64,000 nt of DNA, taken from assembly GCF_002210435.1 (NCBI RefSeq), contig NZ_MZMV01000002.1, positions 166,370 through 230,369 of the forward strand. Direction: 5' to 3'. The first letter of the stretch is position 1; the number at the start of each line of letters is the position of its first letter. The DNA is from Micromonospora wenchangensis. Its GTDB lineage: Bacteria > Actinomycetota > Actinomycetes > Mycobacteriales > Micromonosporaceae. Below the pieces are notes generated by a model. It was not told the DNA's origin. It made no database searches and saw only the letters and a list, made by a program, of their open reading frames with translations. The translations under genes were made by a program, and so were the position numbers. Of the stretch, positions 1 through 7,868 are shown in pieces.

Positions 1-935
1 ACTCCTGCGACATCGGCGCGCCGGGTGCGGTCGACCAGCTCACCGCGATCTTCGCGGGGGCCGACGCCGTGGTGCACCTGGCCTGGCAGATCCAGCCCAG
101 CCACGACCAGCGCACCCTGCACCGGACCAACGTCGGCGGCAGCCGCGCGGTGACCGAAGCCACCGTCCGGGCCGGGGTGCCCGCCCTGGTGTACGCCTCG
201 TCGGTCGGCACCTACGCGCCAGGCCCGAAGGACCACCCGGTCAGCGAACGGTGGCCGGCGACCGGGGTGCCCGGCTCCTCGTACAGCCGGGACAAGGCCG
301 AGGTGGAGGCCGTGCTGGACACCGTCGAGGCCGCCCATCCGCGGCTGCGGGTGGTCCGGCTGCGCCCCGGACTGATCTTCCAACGGGACGCCGGCACCGA
401 GATCACCAGGTACTTCCTCGGGCCGCTGGCCCCGGTACGGCTGCTGCGGTACGGGCGGATCCCGCTCGTACCGGCCAACCGGCGGCTGCGGATGCAGGCG
501 GTGCACGCCGACGACGTCGCCGACGCGTACGCCCGCGCGGTCCTCGGTGAGGCGCGCGGCGCGTTCAACGTCGCCGCGGACCCGGTACTGACCCCGGAGC
601 TGGTGGCCCGGCACTTCAAGGGCTGGACGGTACCGGTGGCCGCCCCGGTGCTGCGCGCCGCCGCCGCGCTGACCTGGCGGTGCCGGCTGCAACCCGTGGA
701 CGCGGGCTGGGTCGAGCTGGGGCTCGCCGCGCCGCTGATGTCCAGCGCCCGCGCCGAGACCGAACTCGGCTGGCAGCCGCGGGTCGACGCGTTGACCGCG
801 CTGCGGGAACTGTTCGCCGGGATGGCCGACGGCGCGCACACCGCCGGCCCGCCGATGTCCGGCGTCGGCGACCTGCCCGGCCGGGCCGCCGGCCTGCTCC
901 GGGGCCGCGTCCCCGGGCAGGGCAACCCCTACTGA
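1..935 (+). CDS. NAD-dependent epimerase/dehydratase (SDR), 5' end outside the window
   Basis: The reading frame is open from base 3 and runs without a start codon, so the N-terminus with the glycine-rich nucleotide motif lies upstream of the window. The first visible residues read as the beta-strand ADAVVHLAW, typical of extended short-chain dehydrogenases just before the active site. A catalytic Tyr-x3-Lys is visible in SSYSRDKAEV, with an upstream YASSVG serine strand, so the Ser/Tyr/Lys triad is complete. This supports an NAD(P)-dependent sugar-nucleotide epimerase, dehydratase or reductase of the cytosol; the substrate cannot be told. An ATG at 69 is internal and should not be taken as the start. 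The gene converges on the ZIP transporter 24 bases further on, and a short CTGAC/GTCAG repeat spans both stops. Confidence 0.85.
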   Translation, partial: SCDIGAPGAVDQLTAIFAGADAVVHLAWQIQPSHDQRTLHRTNVGGSRAVTEATVRAGVPALVYASSVGTYAPGPKDHPVSERWPATGVPGSSYSRDKAEVEAVLDTVEAAHPRLRVVRLRPGLIFQRDAGTEITRYFLGPLAPVRLLRYGRIPLVPANRRLRMQAVHADDVADAYARAVLGEARGAFNVAADPVLTPELVARHFKGWTVPVAAPVLRAAAALTWRCRLQPVDAGWVELGLAAPLMSSARAETELGWQPRVDALTALRELFAGMADGAHTAGPPMSGVGDLPGRAAGLLRGRVPGQGNPY

Positions 936-959
936 CCCGCGCCGCCGGCCGTCGGTCCG

Positions 960-1709
960 TCAGGCGTGGGAGAGGGCGAAGGCGGTCAGGAAGCCGAGCA
1001 CGGTGATCAGGCCGACCAGCAGGTGGGCGTCCTCGAACGCCTCCGGGACCATGGTGTCGGTGATCATCGCGAGGATCGCCCCGGCGGCCAACGCGGTGAT
1101 GGTGGCCAGCAGCTCCGGCGGCGCACCACCCAGCAGGGTGTTGCCGAGCAGCGCGGAGACCCCGCTGACCAGGGCGATCGCCGTCCACAGCCCGAAGACG
1201 TACCGGCGGGAACGGCCGGCGCGGCGCATGCCGGCGGCGCTCGACAGACCCTCCGGCACGTTGCTGAGGAAGACCGCGACCACCGTGACCAGGCTGACCG
1301 GGCCGCCGGCCAGCAGGCTCGCGCCGATCACCACCGACTCGGGTACGCCGTCGAGCAGCGCGCCCACCGCGATCGCCGAGCCCGAACCGGGCTGCTCCCG
1401 CTCGGAGGGTTGTTCCCCGCCGGAGCGTTTCCGGTGCCGGGCACCCCGTCGGGCGAGGAGCAGGTTGGCCCCGGTGTACGCCAACGCCCCGCCCGCCGCC
1501 CCGACCGCGGTCGGCAGCAGCCCTCCCTGCTCGTGCGCCTCGGCGATCAACTCGAACGAGACGGCGGAGAGCAGGACCCCCGCACCGAACGCCATGATCG
1601 ACGCGACGACCTTGCGGGGCACCGGCAGGAAGAACCCGGCGGCCGCCCCGACCAGGAGCGCGGACCCGGCCAACAGGCCCCACGCCCCGGCTTGCAACCA
1701 CTGCGGCAT
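960..1709 (-). CDS. ZIP family divalent metal transporter
   Basis: A 249-residue integral membrane protein with about seven or eight hydrophobic segments. It carries the ZIP-family transmembrane metal motifs: DGVPESVVIG near residue 120 and SNVPEGLSSA near residue 150, plus an acidic MITDTMVPEAFE helix near the C-terminus. Between the third and fourth segments is a basic, polar loop (RHRKRSGGEQPSEREQ), where ZIP proteins usually have their variable cytoplasmic loop. The expected role is zinc or other divalent cation passage through the cytoplasmic membrane; the metal cannot be decided from sequence. The ATG start gives a protein of normal family length. It is a single-gene unit, convergent with the epimerase and downstream of the Eis-like gene on the same strand (66-base gap). 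Confidence 0.85.
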   Translation of the reverse strand: MPQWLQAGAWGLLAGSALLVGAAAGFFLPVPRKVVASIMAFGAGVLLSAVSFELIAEAHEQGGLLPTAVGAAGGALAYTGANLLLARRGARHRKRSGGEQPSEREQPGSGSAIAVGALLDGVPESVVIGASLLAGGPVSLVTVVAVFLSNVPEGLSSAAGMRRAGRSRRYVFGLWTAIALVSGVSALLGNTLLGGAPPELLATITALAAGAILAMITDTMVPEAFEDAHLLVGLITVLGFLTAFALSHA

Positions 1710-1775
1710 TCCGGGGACCGTACCCGCCCCCGCACCGCGTCAACCAGACCCGGCAGCCCCACCGGGGCCGGTCGC

Positions 1776-2984
1776 TCAGAAGTCGGCGAACAGGTAGGGC
1801 AGTGCGCGGGGAAAGAGCCGCCGCAACTCCCCCGCCGCCTCCGGGCCGACGTCACCCAACCCCCTGATGTGCACCTCGGCCGGGTCGAGCACCCCGTACG
1901 CCAGCGCGGACAACCCGGCGGCGGTGAGCGTCGCGGTCGGCACCGGGCCGCCGGCGGTCACCGCCGGACCGCCGCCGGGGGCCAACGCCAACCGGCCGTC
2001 GACGCCGTCGAGCAGGTGGGTGCCGGCGAGCCAGCGGTCCTCGACCAGGTCCACCCGCACCCGGCCCGGCCCGGCGGGCAGCCCGGCCAGGGCGTCCACG
2101 CTCAGCAGGCGGGCCATCGGCGCCGGCGAACCGGGCCGGGACACCCGGGCCTCGACGTGCACGGCCAGGTCGGTCAGCCACAGCTCGGGCAGGTCGTCGG
2201 CGGGGACCCGGAGGCTGATCCGCTCCACCTGGTCGACGTGCCGGGCGAGGAACTGCAACAGCAGGGCACGGGCGTACGGGTCGGCGGCGAGCAGGTCGTC
2301 GCCGACCAGTTCGCCACCGTGGTCGTCGATCCGGTAGGTGAGCGCACCGACCACGCTGCCGTCGACGGTCGCGGTGATCAGCCACCTGTCGTCCCGGTCC
2401 CGCAGCCCCACGTCCCGGAAGTCGGGGAAGATCGCGAAACCGTGCCGCTCCCGCAGGCACCGCTCGGTGAACGAGCGGTAGTGCGGATAGCCGACGCCGA
2501 TCCGCTCCCAGCCCACCGTGCCGGGCAACTCGGCGCGCAGCAGCGGGGCCAGGTCGGCCGGGGAGAACCGGACGGTACGCGCCCGGGGCAGCCCCACGTA
2601 GCCGAACCGTTCGTAGAAGCTGGCCCGGAACGGATACAGCGCGGTCACCGGGTGCCCGCCGTCGCGCATCTCGTCGAGGAGCTGGCAGAGCAGGGCGCGG
2701 ACGTACCCCTGTCGGCGGGCCAGCGGGTGGGTGGCGATCCCGGCGACCCCGGCCATCGGCAGCACCGCGCCGCGCAGGTTCTGCCGCATCGGCACCGCGC
2801 TGGCGGTGGCCCGGGCCTCGCCGCCCTCCTCCACCACCAGGGTCCGGTTGCCCTTGTTGTACGGCAGGTAGCGGTGGAACGCGTCGACCCGCTCCCGGCT
2901 CAGCGGGGTCGCCTCGAAGGCGTACGCCTGGAGCGGGAAGCTGGTGGTCAGTCGTTCCTCGGCGGCCAGGCGACGGATGAGCAT
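1776..2984 (-). CDS. Eis-like GNAT N-acetyltransferase
   Basis: A 402-residue protein with the Eis architecture: an N-terminal GNAT domain, a second GNAT-like domain and a sterol-carrier-like C-terminal domain. The acetyl-CoA pyrophosphate loop is visible as HPLARRQGYVRALL near residue 88, and FYERFGYVG follows near residue 130. The chain ends in Phe with a free carboxylate (LPYLFADF); in mycobacterial Eis the C-terminal carboxylate takes part in catalysis. Eis enzymes acetylate amines, including aminoglycosides and cationic peptides; the substrate here is unknown. I start it at the ATG at 2984 because it matches family length. A TTG at 3038 overlapping the PP2C stop would add 18 residues of poor similarity. 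It is probably co-transcribed with the upstream phosphatase gene. Confidence 0.85.
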   Translation of the reverse strand: MLIRRLAAEERLTTSFPLQAYAFEATPLSRERVDAFHRYLPYNKGNRTLVVEEGGEARATASAVPMRQNLRGAVLPMAGVAGIATHPLARRQGYVRALLCQLLDEMRDGGHPVTALYPFRASFYERFGYVGLPRARTVRFSPADLAPLLRAELPGTVGWERIGVGYPHYRSFTERCLRERHGFAIFPDFRDVGLRDRDDRWLITATVDGSVVGALTYRIDDHGGELVGDDLLAADPYARALLLQFLARHVDQVERISLRVPADDLPELWLTDLAVHVEARVSRPGSPAPMARLLSVDALAGLPAGPGRVRVDLVEDRWLAGTHLLDGVDGRLALAPGGGPAVTAGGPVPTATLTAAGLSALAYGVLDPAEVHIRGLGDVGPEAAGELRRLFPRALPYLFADF

Positions 2985-3034
2985 CCGTCCATCCCAACCC
3001 GGCCGGCGGTCGGCCGCAACCCGGTTGGCCAGGT

Positions 3035-3754
3035 TCAACCCTCGGTCACGTCGGAGACCACCACGGTGACGTTGTCCGGCGCGCCGGCCTGGTGGGCCAG
3101 CTTCACCAGTTGCTCACCGCAGTGCCGGCGGTCCTGGTAGGTGACGAGCGCCCCGTGGATCGCCTCGTCGGCCACGTAGTCGGAGAGCCCGTCGCTGCAC
3201 AGCAGCACGCGGTCCCCGGCGAACACGGTCAGCACGCCGATCGCCGGGGGTGCGTCCGCCCCCTGCACCGCCCGGGTGACCAGGGAACGCTGCGGGTGGT
3301 GGCGGGCCTGGTCGGGGGAGAGCGCGCCCTGGTCGACAAGCGCCTGGACGAAGGTGTCGTCCCGGGTGAGCTGGGTGAGTTCCCCGTCGCGCAGCAGGTA
3401 GCAGCGGGAGTCGCCGACCTGCGCGAGGACCAGGGTGTCCCCGGCGAGCAGGGCGGCGGTCAGCGTCGTACCCATGCCCTCGCGGGCCGGGTCGGCGGAG
3501 ATCGCCGCCCGGATGCGCCGGTTGGCGGTGGAGACCACGGCCCGCAGCGCCTCGGCGGCCTCGTCCGTACCGGTGGGTGGGACCAGCTCGTCCAGGATGC
3601 GGATGACGATCTCGCTGGCCACCTCGCCGGCGGGGAGCCCACCCATGCCGTCCGCCACCGCGACCAGGCGTTCACCGGCGAGGGCCGAGTCCTCGTTGTT
3701 GGTGCGGACCAGGCCGACGTCGTTGAGGATGGCCGAGCGGAGGATCAGCGTCAT
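3035..3754 (-). CDS. PP2C-family protein serine/threonine phosphatase
   Basis: A 239-residue soluble phosphatase of the Stp1/PstP catalytic type. All metal-binding motifs are present: RTNNED (residues 17-22), VADGMGG with Asp35, GDSRCYLL, CSDGLSDYV and the terminal DNVTVVV. It dephosphorylates Ser/Thr-phosphorylated proteins with two Mn or Mg ions. Unlike mycobacterial PstP it has no transmembrane or extracellular part, so it should be cytosolic. It is transcribed divergently from the LuxR-type regulator, with 63 bases between the two starts and an 18-bp near-palindrome in that gap. The Eis-like gene lies directly downstream. There is no adjacent Ser/Thr kinase, so it is not part of the usual pknA/pknB cell-division cluster. 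Confidence 0.9.
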   Translation of the reverse strand: MTLILRSAILNDVGLVRTNNEDSALAGERLVAVADGMGGLPAGEVASEIVIRILDELVPPTGTDEAAEALRAVVSTANRRIRAAISADPAREGMGTTLTAALLAGDTLVLAQVGDSRCYLLRDGELTQLTRDDTFVQALVDQGALSPDQARHHPQRSLVTRAVQGADAPPAIGVLTVFAGDRVLLCSDGLSDYVADEAIHGALVTYQDRRHCGEQLVKLAHQAGAPDNVTVVVSDVTEG

Positions 3755-3789
3755 GGGACAAGCTTGCCGGATACACCCTCCCTCCGTCT

Positions 3790-3807
3790 CTACGCACTAG
3801 TACGTAG
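3790..3807. promoter_or_regulatory. 18-bp near-perfect palindrome in the PP2C / LuxR divergent promoter
   Basis: The sequence CTACGCACTAGTACGTAG is self-complementary except for one mismatched pair. It sits 10 bases before the LuxR-type ATG and 36 bases from the PP2C start, overlapping where a core promoter must lie. A dimeric HTH protein such as the adjacent LuxR-type regulator is the natural candidate ligand; that assignment is inference. Confidence 0.5.
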
Positions 3808-3817
3808 GGTGGGAGAA

Positions 3818-4852
3818 ATGATCCCGGTGTCCATGGTGGGTCGCGTCGGAGAGCTCGCCGAGCTCGACCGGGCGTGGTCCACCGTGGCCGGTACGGGCCG
3901 GTCGGCCCCCGCCGTCACGGTCATCACCGGAGCCGCCGGGGTGGGCAAGAGTCGGCTGGTCGCGGCGGCCGTCGAGGGTCTCTCGCCCCGCCCGGCGGCG
4001 GTCCTCACCGGGACGGCACGGGTGCACGACCCGGCCCCCTACGACTGGCTGGCGGCGGTCCTCAGCGTCCGCGACGTCGGGGCGCTCGACCTGCCGTCCG
4101 ACGCGCTCGCCTGGTTGGCCCAGCACCCGGCCGCGCCGCGCGAGCGGTACGCCCCCGGCACGCTGCTCCGGCTCGCCGTGCGCACCGTCCGGTCGCTGGT
4201 GGGTGCCGGCCCGGCCGTGCTGGTGGTGGAGGACCTGCACGATCTCGACCCGGCCAGCCTCAACCTGGTCGTCGAGCTGGCCACCGCGCCGCAGTTGCCG
4301 GCGCTGCTGGTGGTGGCGAGCCGGCCGCCGGCCGACGCGGTCGCACCGGACCTCACCCGCCGCGTCCTGGCCCGCCTCTGCGGGGTACGCGGCGCGGTGC
4401 GCCAGCACCTCGGCCCGCTCGGCGTCGCCGAGGTGGCCGAGATCCTTACCCAGGTGTACGGCGACAGCCCGAGTACGGCGCGGGTCTGTGCCGGGGTCTG
4501 GCAACGCACCGGCGGCAACCCGTACGCGCTCACCGAGTTGCTGGCGGTGCACGCCGGCCAGGGGCTGGAGGCGCTGGTCCGGGAACCGTTGCCGGAGCAC
4601 CTGCGGATGCCGTCGCCCCGGGCCGCCGCCCCGCCCGAGGCCGAGCTGACCGGCCGGGAGGTCGAGGTGCTGGGCTGCCTGGTCGCCGGGATGTCCAACA
4701 AGCAGGCCGCGCGGGCGCTGGGCATCTCGGTGCGGACGGTGACGGTGCACGTGTCGAACCTGCTGCGCAAGACCGGCTCGGCGTCGCGTACCGAGGCGGC
4801 GCTCTGGGCGGTGCAGCACCGGGTGCCCGGTGCGGGTCAGGTGCGGGGGTAG
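3818..4852 (+). CDS. Compact LuxR-family regulator with STAND-type ATPase domain
   Basis: A 344-residue protein that joins an AAA/STAND ATPase domain directly to a LuxR helix-turn-helix. Walker A is GAAGVGKS near residue 38 and a Walker B-like strand is AVLVVEDLHDLD near residue 135. The C-terminus (LTGREVEVLGCLVAGMSNKQ onward, residues about 275-340) is a complete GerE/LuxR DNA-binding domain. Classical LAL/MalT regulators are about 900 residues, with a long helical sensor region between these parts; here that region is essentially absent. The start is the ATG at 3818 because it follows GGGAG and because the frame upstream runs antisense through the phosphatase. It ends 16 bases inside the convergent XRE-cupin gene. 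The ligand and targets are unknown. Confidence 0.85.
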   Translation: MIPVSMVGRVGELAELDRAWSTVAGTGRSAPAVTVITGAAGVGKSRLVAAAVEGLSPRPAAVLTGTARVHDPAPYDWLAAVLSVRDVGALDLPSDALAWLAQHPAAPRERYAPGTLLRLAVRTVRSLVGAGPAVLVVEDLHDLDPASLNLVVELATAPQLPALLVVASRPPADAVAPDLTRRVLARLCGVRGAVRQHLGPLGVAEVAEILTQVYGDSPSTARVCAGVWQRTGGNPYALTELLAVHAGQGLEALVREPLPEHLRMPSPRAAAPPEAELTGREVEVLGCLVAGMSNKQAARALGISVRTVTVHVSNLLRKTGSASRTEAALWAVQHRVPGAGQVRG

Positions 4853-5397
4853 CGCAGCAGCAGGCTGGCGGCGACCTCCTCGTCGCCGAGGGCGGCGTAG
4901 CCGTGCGGCACGTCGGAGGTCCAGCGCAGGTGGCCGCCGGCGGCGGCGGTCAGCGGGGCGTCGAGCGGGCCGGCGCGGAGCACCCCGGCGAAGACCGTGA
5001 CGTGTTCGGTGACCCCGGGCTGGTGGGCGGGGGAGACCTGCTCCCCACCGGGGCGGACCCGCAGCCGGTACAGCTCGTAACTGGCGTCGGTTTCGGTGAA
5101 CGACTCCAGCAGGGTGGCGACGACCGTGGTGCCCCGCACGGTCGGGGTGGCGGCGGGCCCGGCGAGTACGGCCGCCAGCGGCACGCCGAGCTGGGCGGTG
5201 ATCGCGTAGAGCGTCTCCAGGGTGGGGTTGCGGGTGCCGTTCTCCAGCGCCGAGAGGGTGGCCTTCCCGACCCCGGCGCTACGGGCCAGCGTGGAGAGGG
5301 AGACCCCGCGTTCGATCCGCAGCGCGCGCAGCCGGTGGCCGACCGCCCCGGCGTCGGTTTCGGGCGCGGGCCGGCGGGCTGGGCGGGGCGGGGTCAT
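4837..5397 (-). CDS. XRE-family regulator with C-terminal cupin domain
   Basis: A 186-residue regulator. Residues about 15-75 form an XRE helix-turn-helix (VGHRLRALRIERGVSLSTLA, then GVGKATLSALENGTRNPT). Residues about 100-180 form a small beta-barrel cupin with RPGGEQVSPAHQPGVTEHVT as the metal-binding-like strand, ending in a predicted second cupin strand. This class normally binds a small ligand through the cupin and represses a neighbouring transport or catabolic gene. It is divergent from the BenE-type permease, with a 16-bp operator-like palindrome 24 bases before its own ATG, so autoregulation and control of the permease are likely. Its 3' end overlaps the LuxR-type gene by 16 bases tail to tail. 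Confidence 0.88.
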   Translation of the reverse strand: MTPPRPARRPAPETDAGAVGHRLRALRIERGVSLSTLARSAGVGKATLSALENGTRNPTLETLYAITAQLGVPLAAVLAGPAATPTVRGTTVVATLLESFTETDASYELYRLRVRPGGEQVSPAHQPGVTEHVTVFAGVLRAGPLDAPLTAAAGGHLRWTSDVPHGYAALGDEEVAASLLLRYPRT

Positions 5398-5421
5398 CCG
5401 GCTATGGTGCTACACGGCGCT

Positions 5422-5437
5422 GTTCCGTAAACGGAAC
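5422..5437. promoter_or_regulatory. Operator-like palindrome between XRE-cupin and BenE genes
   Basis: GTTCCGT and ACGGAAC are perfect 7-bp arms separated by AA. The element lies in the 66-base divergent gap, between the XRE-cupin start at 5397 and the transporter start at 5464. It is the only palindrome in the gap, so it is the likely binding site of the XRE-cupin regulator for both promoters. Confidence 0.65.
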
Positions 5438-5463
5438 GATGGTGGCGGGGCGCGAGGGGGAGT

Positions 5464-6723
5464 GTGGTGGGGGATCGGTTGCAACCGGTGCTGGCCGGCG
5501 TGGTGACCGCCGTGGTCGGCTTCGCCAGTTCGTTCACCGTCGTGCTCGCCGGACTGCGGGCGGTCGGTGCCAGCGAGGCGCAGGCCGCCTCCGGGCTGCT
5601 CACGGTGAGCGTCGCCGCCGGGATCTGTGCGACCTGGCTCGGGCTGCGGCACCGGATGCCGATCGCGATCGCCTGGTCCACGCCGGGCGCGGCGCTGCTG
5701 GTCGCCACCGGGCCGGTCCCCGGCGGATGGCCCGCCGCCGTGGGCGCGTTCGCGCTGTGCGGGCTGCTCATCGTCACCGCCGGCCTCTTCCCCGCCCTGG
5801 GGCGGGCGGTGGCCGCCATCCCCGCCCCGGTGGCGGCCGCGATGCTGGCCGGGGTGCTGCTGCCGCTGTGCACCGCCCCGGTACGCGCACTGGTCGAGGT
5901 GCCGGCCCTGGCCGCCCCGGTGATCGTGACCTGGCTGGTGCTGCACCGGTTCGCCCCCCGGTGGGCGGTCCCGGCCGCGCTGGTGGCGGCGGCGGTGGTG
6001 ATCGCCCTCACCACGACCGGCGCGGGGGTCACCCTCGGCGACCTGCGGCCGGTGGTGTCGCCGACCGTACCGGCGTTCACCCTGCCCGCCGTGATCGGCC
6101 TGGCGCTGCCCCTGTTCCTGGTCACCATGGCCGCGCAGAACGTGCCCGGCACGGCGGTGCTGCGCGGCTTCGGCTACCGGCCGCCGCTCGCCCCGGCGCT
6201 GCGCACCACCGGGCTGGCCACTGCGCTCGGTGCCGCCACCGGCGGGCACGCGGTCAACCTGGCGGCGATCACCGCCGCCCTCGCCGCCGGCCCCGACGCC
6301 CACCCCGATCCGGACCGGCGCTGGATCGCCTCGGTGACCGCCGGGATCGGCCTGGCGCTGCTCGGGCTCGGCGCGGGCGCGGCGACCACGCTGGTGCTGC
6401 TCTCCCCGCCGGTGCTCATCGAGGCGGTCGCCGGGCTCGCGCTGCTCGGCGCGTTGGCCGGTGCCCTCTCCTCGGCGCTCGCCCCCGCCCCCGCGTCCGA
6501 TCCACAGAGCCGGGAGGCCGCCGTGGTGACGTTCGTGGTCACCGCCTCGGGGGTGAGCCTGCTCGGCGTGGGTGGGGCGTTCTGGGGACTGTTGGCAGGC
6601 TGGCTGATGCTGTTGCTCTTCCGGCGCCGGACGCAGGCTCCGGCCGTGGGGCTACCGGGGCCGCAGGAACTGGAGGGGAACCCGGTGGCCGGGGGTCAGT
6701 CCAGGCAGGTCACGGGGCGCTGA
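5464..6723 (+). CDS. benE: BenE-family benzoate/H+ symporter-like permease
   Basis: A 419-residue polytopic membrane protein with about 11-12 hydrophobic segments over its whole length. The arrangement and motifs (AIAWSTPGAALL near residue 68, AAIPAPVAAAMLAGVLLPLC near residue 120, ATGGHAVNLAAITAALAAGPDAH near residue 260) fit the BenE benzoate:H+ symporter family of the nucleobase/benzoate transporter fold. The start is a GTG within a G-rich leader. No aromatic degradation genes are next to it, so the physiological substrate is uncertain; an aromatic or weak organic acid is likely. The divergent XRE-cupin gene and the shared palindrome suggest substrate-responsive repression. The last 14 bases overlap the convergent 112-codon gene. 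Confidence 0.82.
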   Translation: MVGDRLQPVLAGVVTAVVGFASSFTVVLAGLRAVGASEAQAASGLLTVSVAAGICATWLGLRHRMPIAIAWSTPGAALLVATGPVPGGWPAAVGAFALCGLLIVTAGLFPALGRAVAAIPAPVAAAMLAGVLLPLCTAPVRALVEVPALAAPVIVTWLVLHRFAPRWAVPAALVAAAVVIALTTTGAGVTLGDLRPVVSPTVPAFTLPAVIGLALPLFLVTMAAQNVPGTAVLRGFGYRPPLAPALRTTGLATALGAATGGHAVNLAAITAALAAGPDAHPDPDRRWIASVTAGIGLALLGLGAGAATTLVLLSPPVLIEAVAGLALLGALAGALSSALAPAPASDPQSREAAVVTFVVTASGVSLLGVGGAFWGLLAGWLMLLLFRRRTQAPAVGLPGPQELEGNPVAGGQSRQVTGR

Positions 6724-7048
6724 CGGTCGCCTCGACCGCCACCACCCGCAGTCGCGCGTCCGGCACGTACTGTTCGACGGTCGCCGCGAACTCCAGCGCG
6801 TGCTCCCGGCTGTCCAACAACACCAGGGCGTGCCCGGTCGCCTGGTCCGCCTCGCCCGGCCCCCACCAGCCACGGACGAACCCCGGGGCCTGCCGGACCA
6901 CCTCCGCCATGTGCGCGTACTGCGCCTGCCGCGCCTCCGCCGTGCCAGCCGGCATCCGCTGCTCCCCGACGACCATGTACATCGGTCCATACTGAACCCG
7001 CGACTTCGGTTCCGCAGCCCCTCTGCCGTCCGTGGTCTGCTCCGCCAT
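6710..7048 (-). CDS. Small ABM-like (antibiotic biosynthesis monooxygenase fold) protein
   Basis: A 112-residue soluble protein. After a polar N-terminal tail (residues 1-18) it has one alpha-beta domain with the pattern MYMVVGEQRMP, a helix AEARQAQYAHMAEVVRQAPGF, RGWWGPGEADQATGHALVLL and the helix SREHALEFAATVEQYV. This matches the dimeric alpha/beta-barrel (ABM/EthD-like) fold. Such proteins include small oxygenases and ligand-binding proteins, so no reaction is claimed. The start is an ATG with AAGGAG about 11 bases upstream. Its 3' end overlaps the BenE gene by 14 bases. The 416 bases upstream of the start contain no gene. Confidence 0.65.
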   Translation of the reverse strand: MAEQTTDGRGAAEPKSRVQYGPMYMVVGEQRMPAGTAEARQAQYAHMAEVVRQAPGFVRGWWGPGEADQATGHALVLLDSREHALEFAATVEQYVPDARLRVVAVEATVSAP

Positions 7049-7464
7049 GCGGCACCAACTCCTTCCGGCTCGTTCCGGACCTCATCCCGCTGCATCCTGG
7101 AGGTGAGTCCTCGGCGGGCGGTGATACCTCTACGGGTCCTTTCGAGCTGATGACGTTGACGGCTCAACTACTCCCACCCCGCCGGACGGCGCTGAATCAC
7201 CCCGCTCAAGACGGTGGCTGAGGAAGCCGGGGTGACCCGCGGGGTTGCTTGCGCGCCGAGGCGGCCGGGTCGTCGATGATTCGTTTACGCCATCAGCTCT
7301 AAAGGATGCGTGACAGGGTTGTTGCCCCCAGTCGGTGGGATCGATCGGCGCACGCGAGCGGCTGAGATCCCTGCGTGACGCCAGCGCGCCGACGCCCGGC
7401 GCGGCCGGCCGGGCCGCCGTCAGCGCGTCTCCGGCCAGCGCAGGTGGTGAGGGGCGGGGGCGGG
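7049..7464. other. 416-base intergenic region with a hairpin
   Basis: No convincing gene is present; a 112-codon reading frame on the minus strand at 7130-7468 has arginine/proline-rich shadow composition and no ribosome binding site. The region must hold the promoter of the ABM-like gene that starts at 7048. It is less GC-rich than its surroundings around 7260-7310 and contains the 8-bp-arm hairpin described separately. It may be the remnant of a mobile element. Confidence 0.5.
7197..7235. repeat. Imperfect hairpin, possible mobile-element end remnant
   Basis: TCACCCCG at 7197-7204 and CGGGGTGA at 7228-7235 are perfect inverted arms around a 23-base loop. GAATCACCCC at the left arm and the general layout resemble the right-end hairpins of IS200/IS605-type elements, but no transposase or TnpB remnant was recognised, so this is only a suggestion. 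Confidence 0.35.
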
Positions 7465-7824
7465 TCACTCCTCCGGCGGCAGGTCGCCGACGGGGACGCT
7501 GAGGCGTACCTCGTCGTCGGTGACCGTGGCGATCTGGTCGGCCAGCACGTACACCGCGCCGGTGCGGGCCAGTTCGGTGGAGACCTTGAGGTAGCCGGTG
7601 CGCAGCAGGCGGGCGGCGAGGTCGGCCGGGACGTCCGGCTCCTCGACGGCCACCGACTCGATCAACTCATCCAGGCTGCCGCCCGGATCGGCGGTCGACG
7701 CCTGCACGGTCACCGCGTTGGGATCGCCCCGCTGGACCAGGTCGACGGTGCCGATCTCGACCCCGACCGTGTCGACCACCCGCATGCCGGTGGTGATCCG
7801 GGAGATGACCGCCTGCTCTGCCAT
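7465..7824 (-). CDS. PRC-barrel/DUF2171-like small protein
   Basis: A 119-residue acidic protein from the ATG at 7824 (upstream in-frame ATGs at 7839 and 7866 would add 5 or 14 residues with little pattern). Its start, ISRITTGMRVVDTVGVEIGT, is the beta-hairpin of PRC-barrel-like and DUF2171 proteins. The C-terminal half (YLKVSTELARTGAVYVLADQIATVTDDEVRLSVP) looks like the matching barrel strands. Such domains are found in stress-related and RNA-processing proteins; the function of this stand-alone form is unknown. It lies 45 bases downstream of the LexA-box-linked small gene on the same strand, so the two may be co-transcribed. Confidence 0.7.
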   Translation of the reverse strand: MAEQAVISRITTGMRVVDTVGVEIGTVDLVQRGDPNAVTVQASTADPGGSLDELIESVAVEEPDVPADLAARLLRTGYLKVSTELARTGAVYVLADQIATVTDDEVRLSVPVGDLPPEE

Positions 7825-7868
7825 GCCCTGCTGCTCCATCCCCGGGCGGTTCCCTGCCCCACCCACCG

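Noticed and set aside
966..3140. Plus-strand open frame of 724 codons
   Set aside because: It is antisense to the ZIP and Eis-like genes, which have clear family motifs; the product is Gly/Gln/Arg-rich without any domain.
7340..7385. CTGAGATCCCTG, reminiscent of a TPP riboswitch
   Set aside because: The GAACCTGAT and closing GCG-GGGA segments of the THI element are absent and no thiamine gene follows.
7130..7468. Minus-strand 112-codon frame
   Set aside because: No ribosome binding site, Arg/Pro/Ser-rich product without pattern, and it overlaps the hairpin region.
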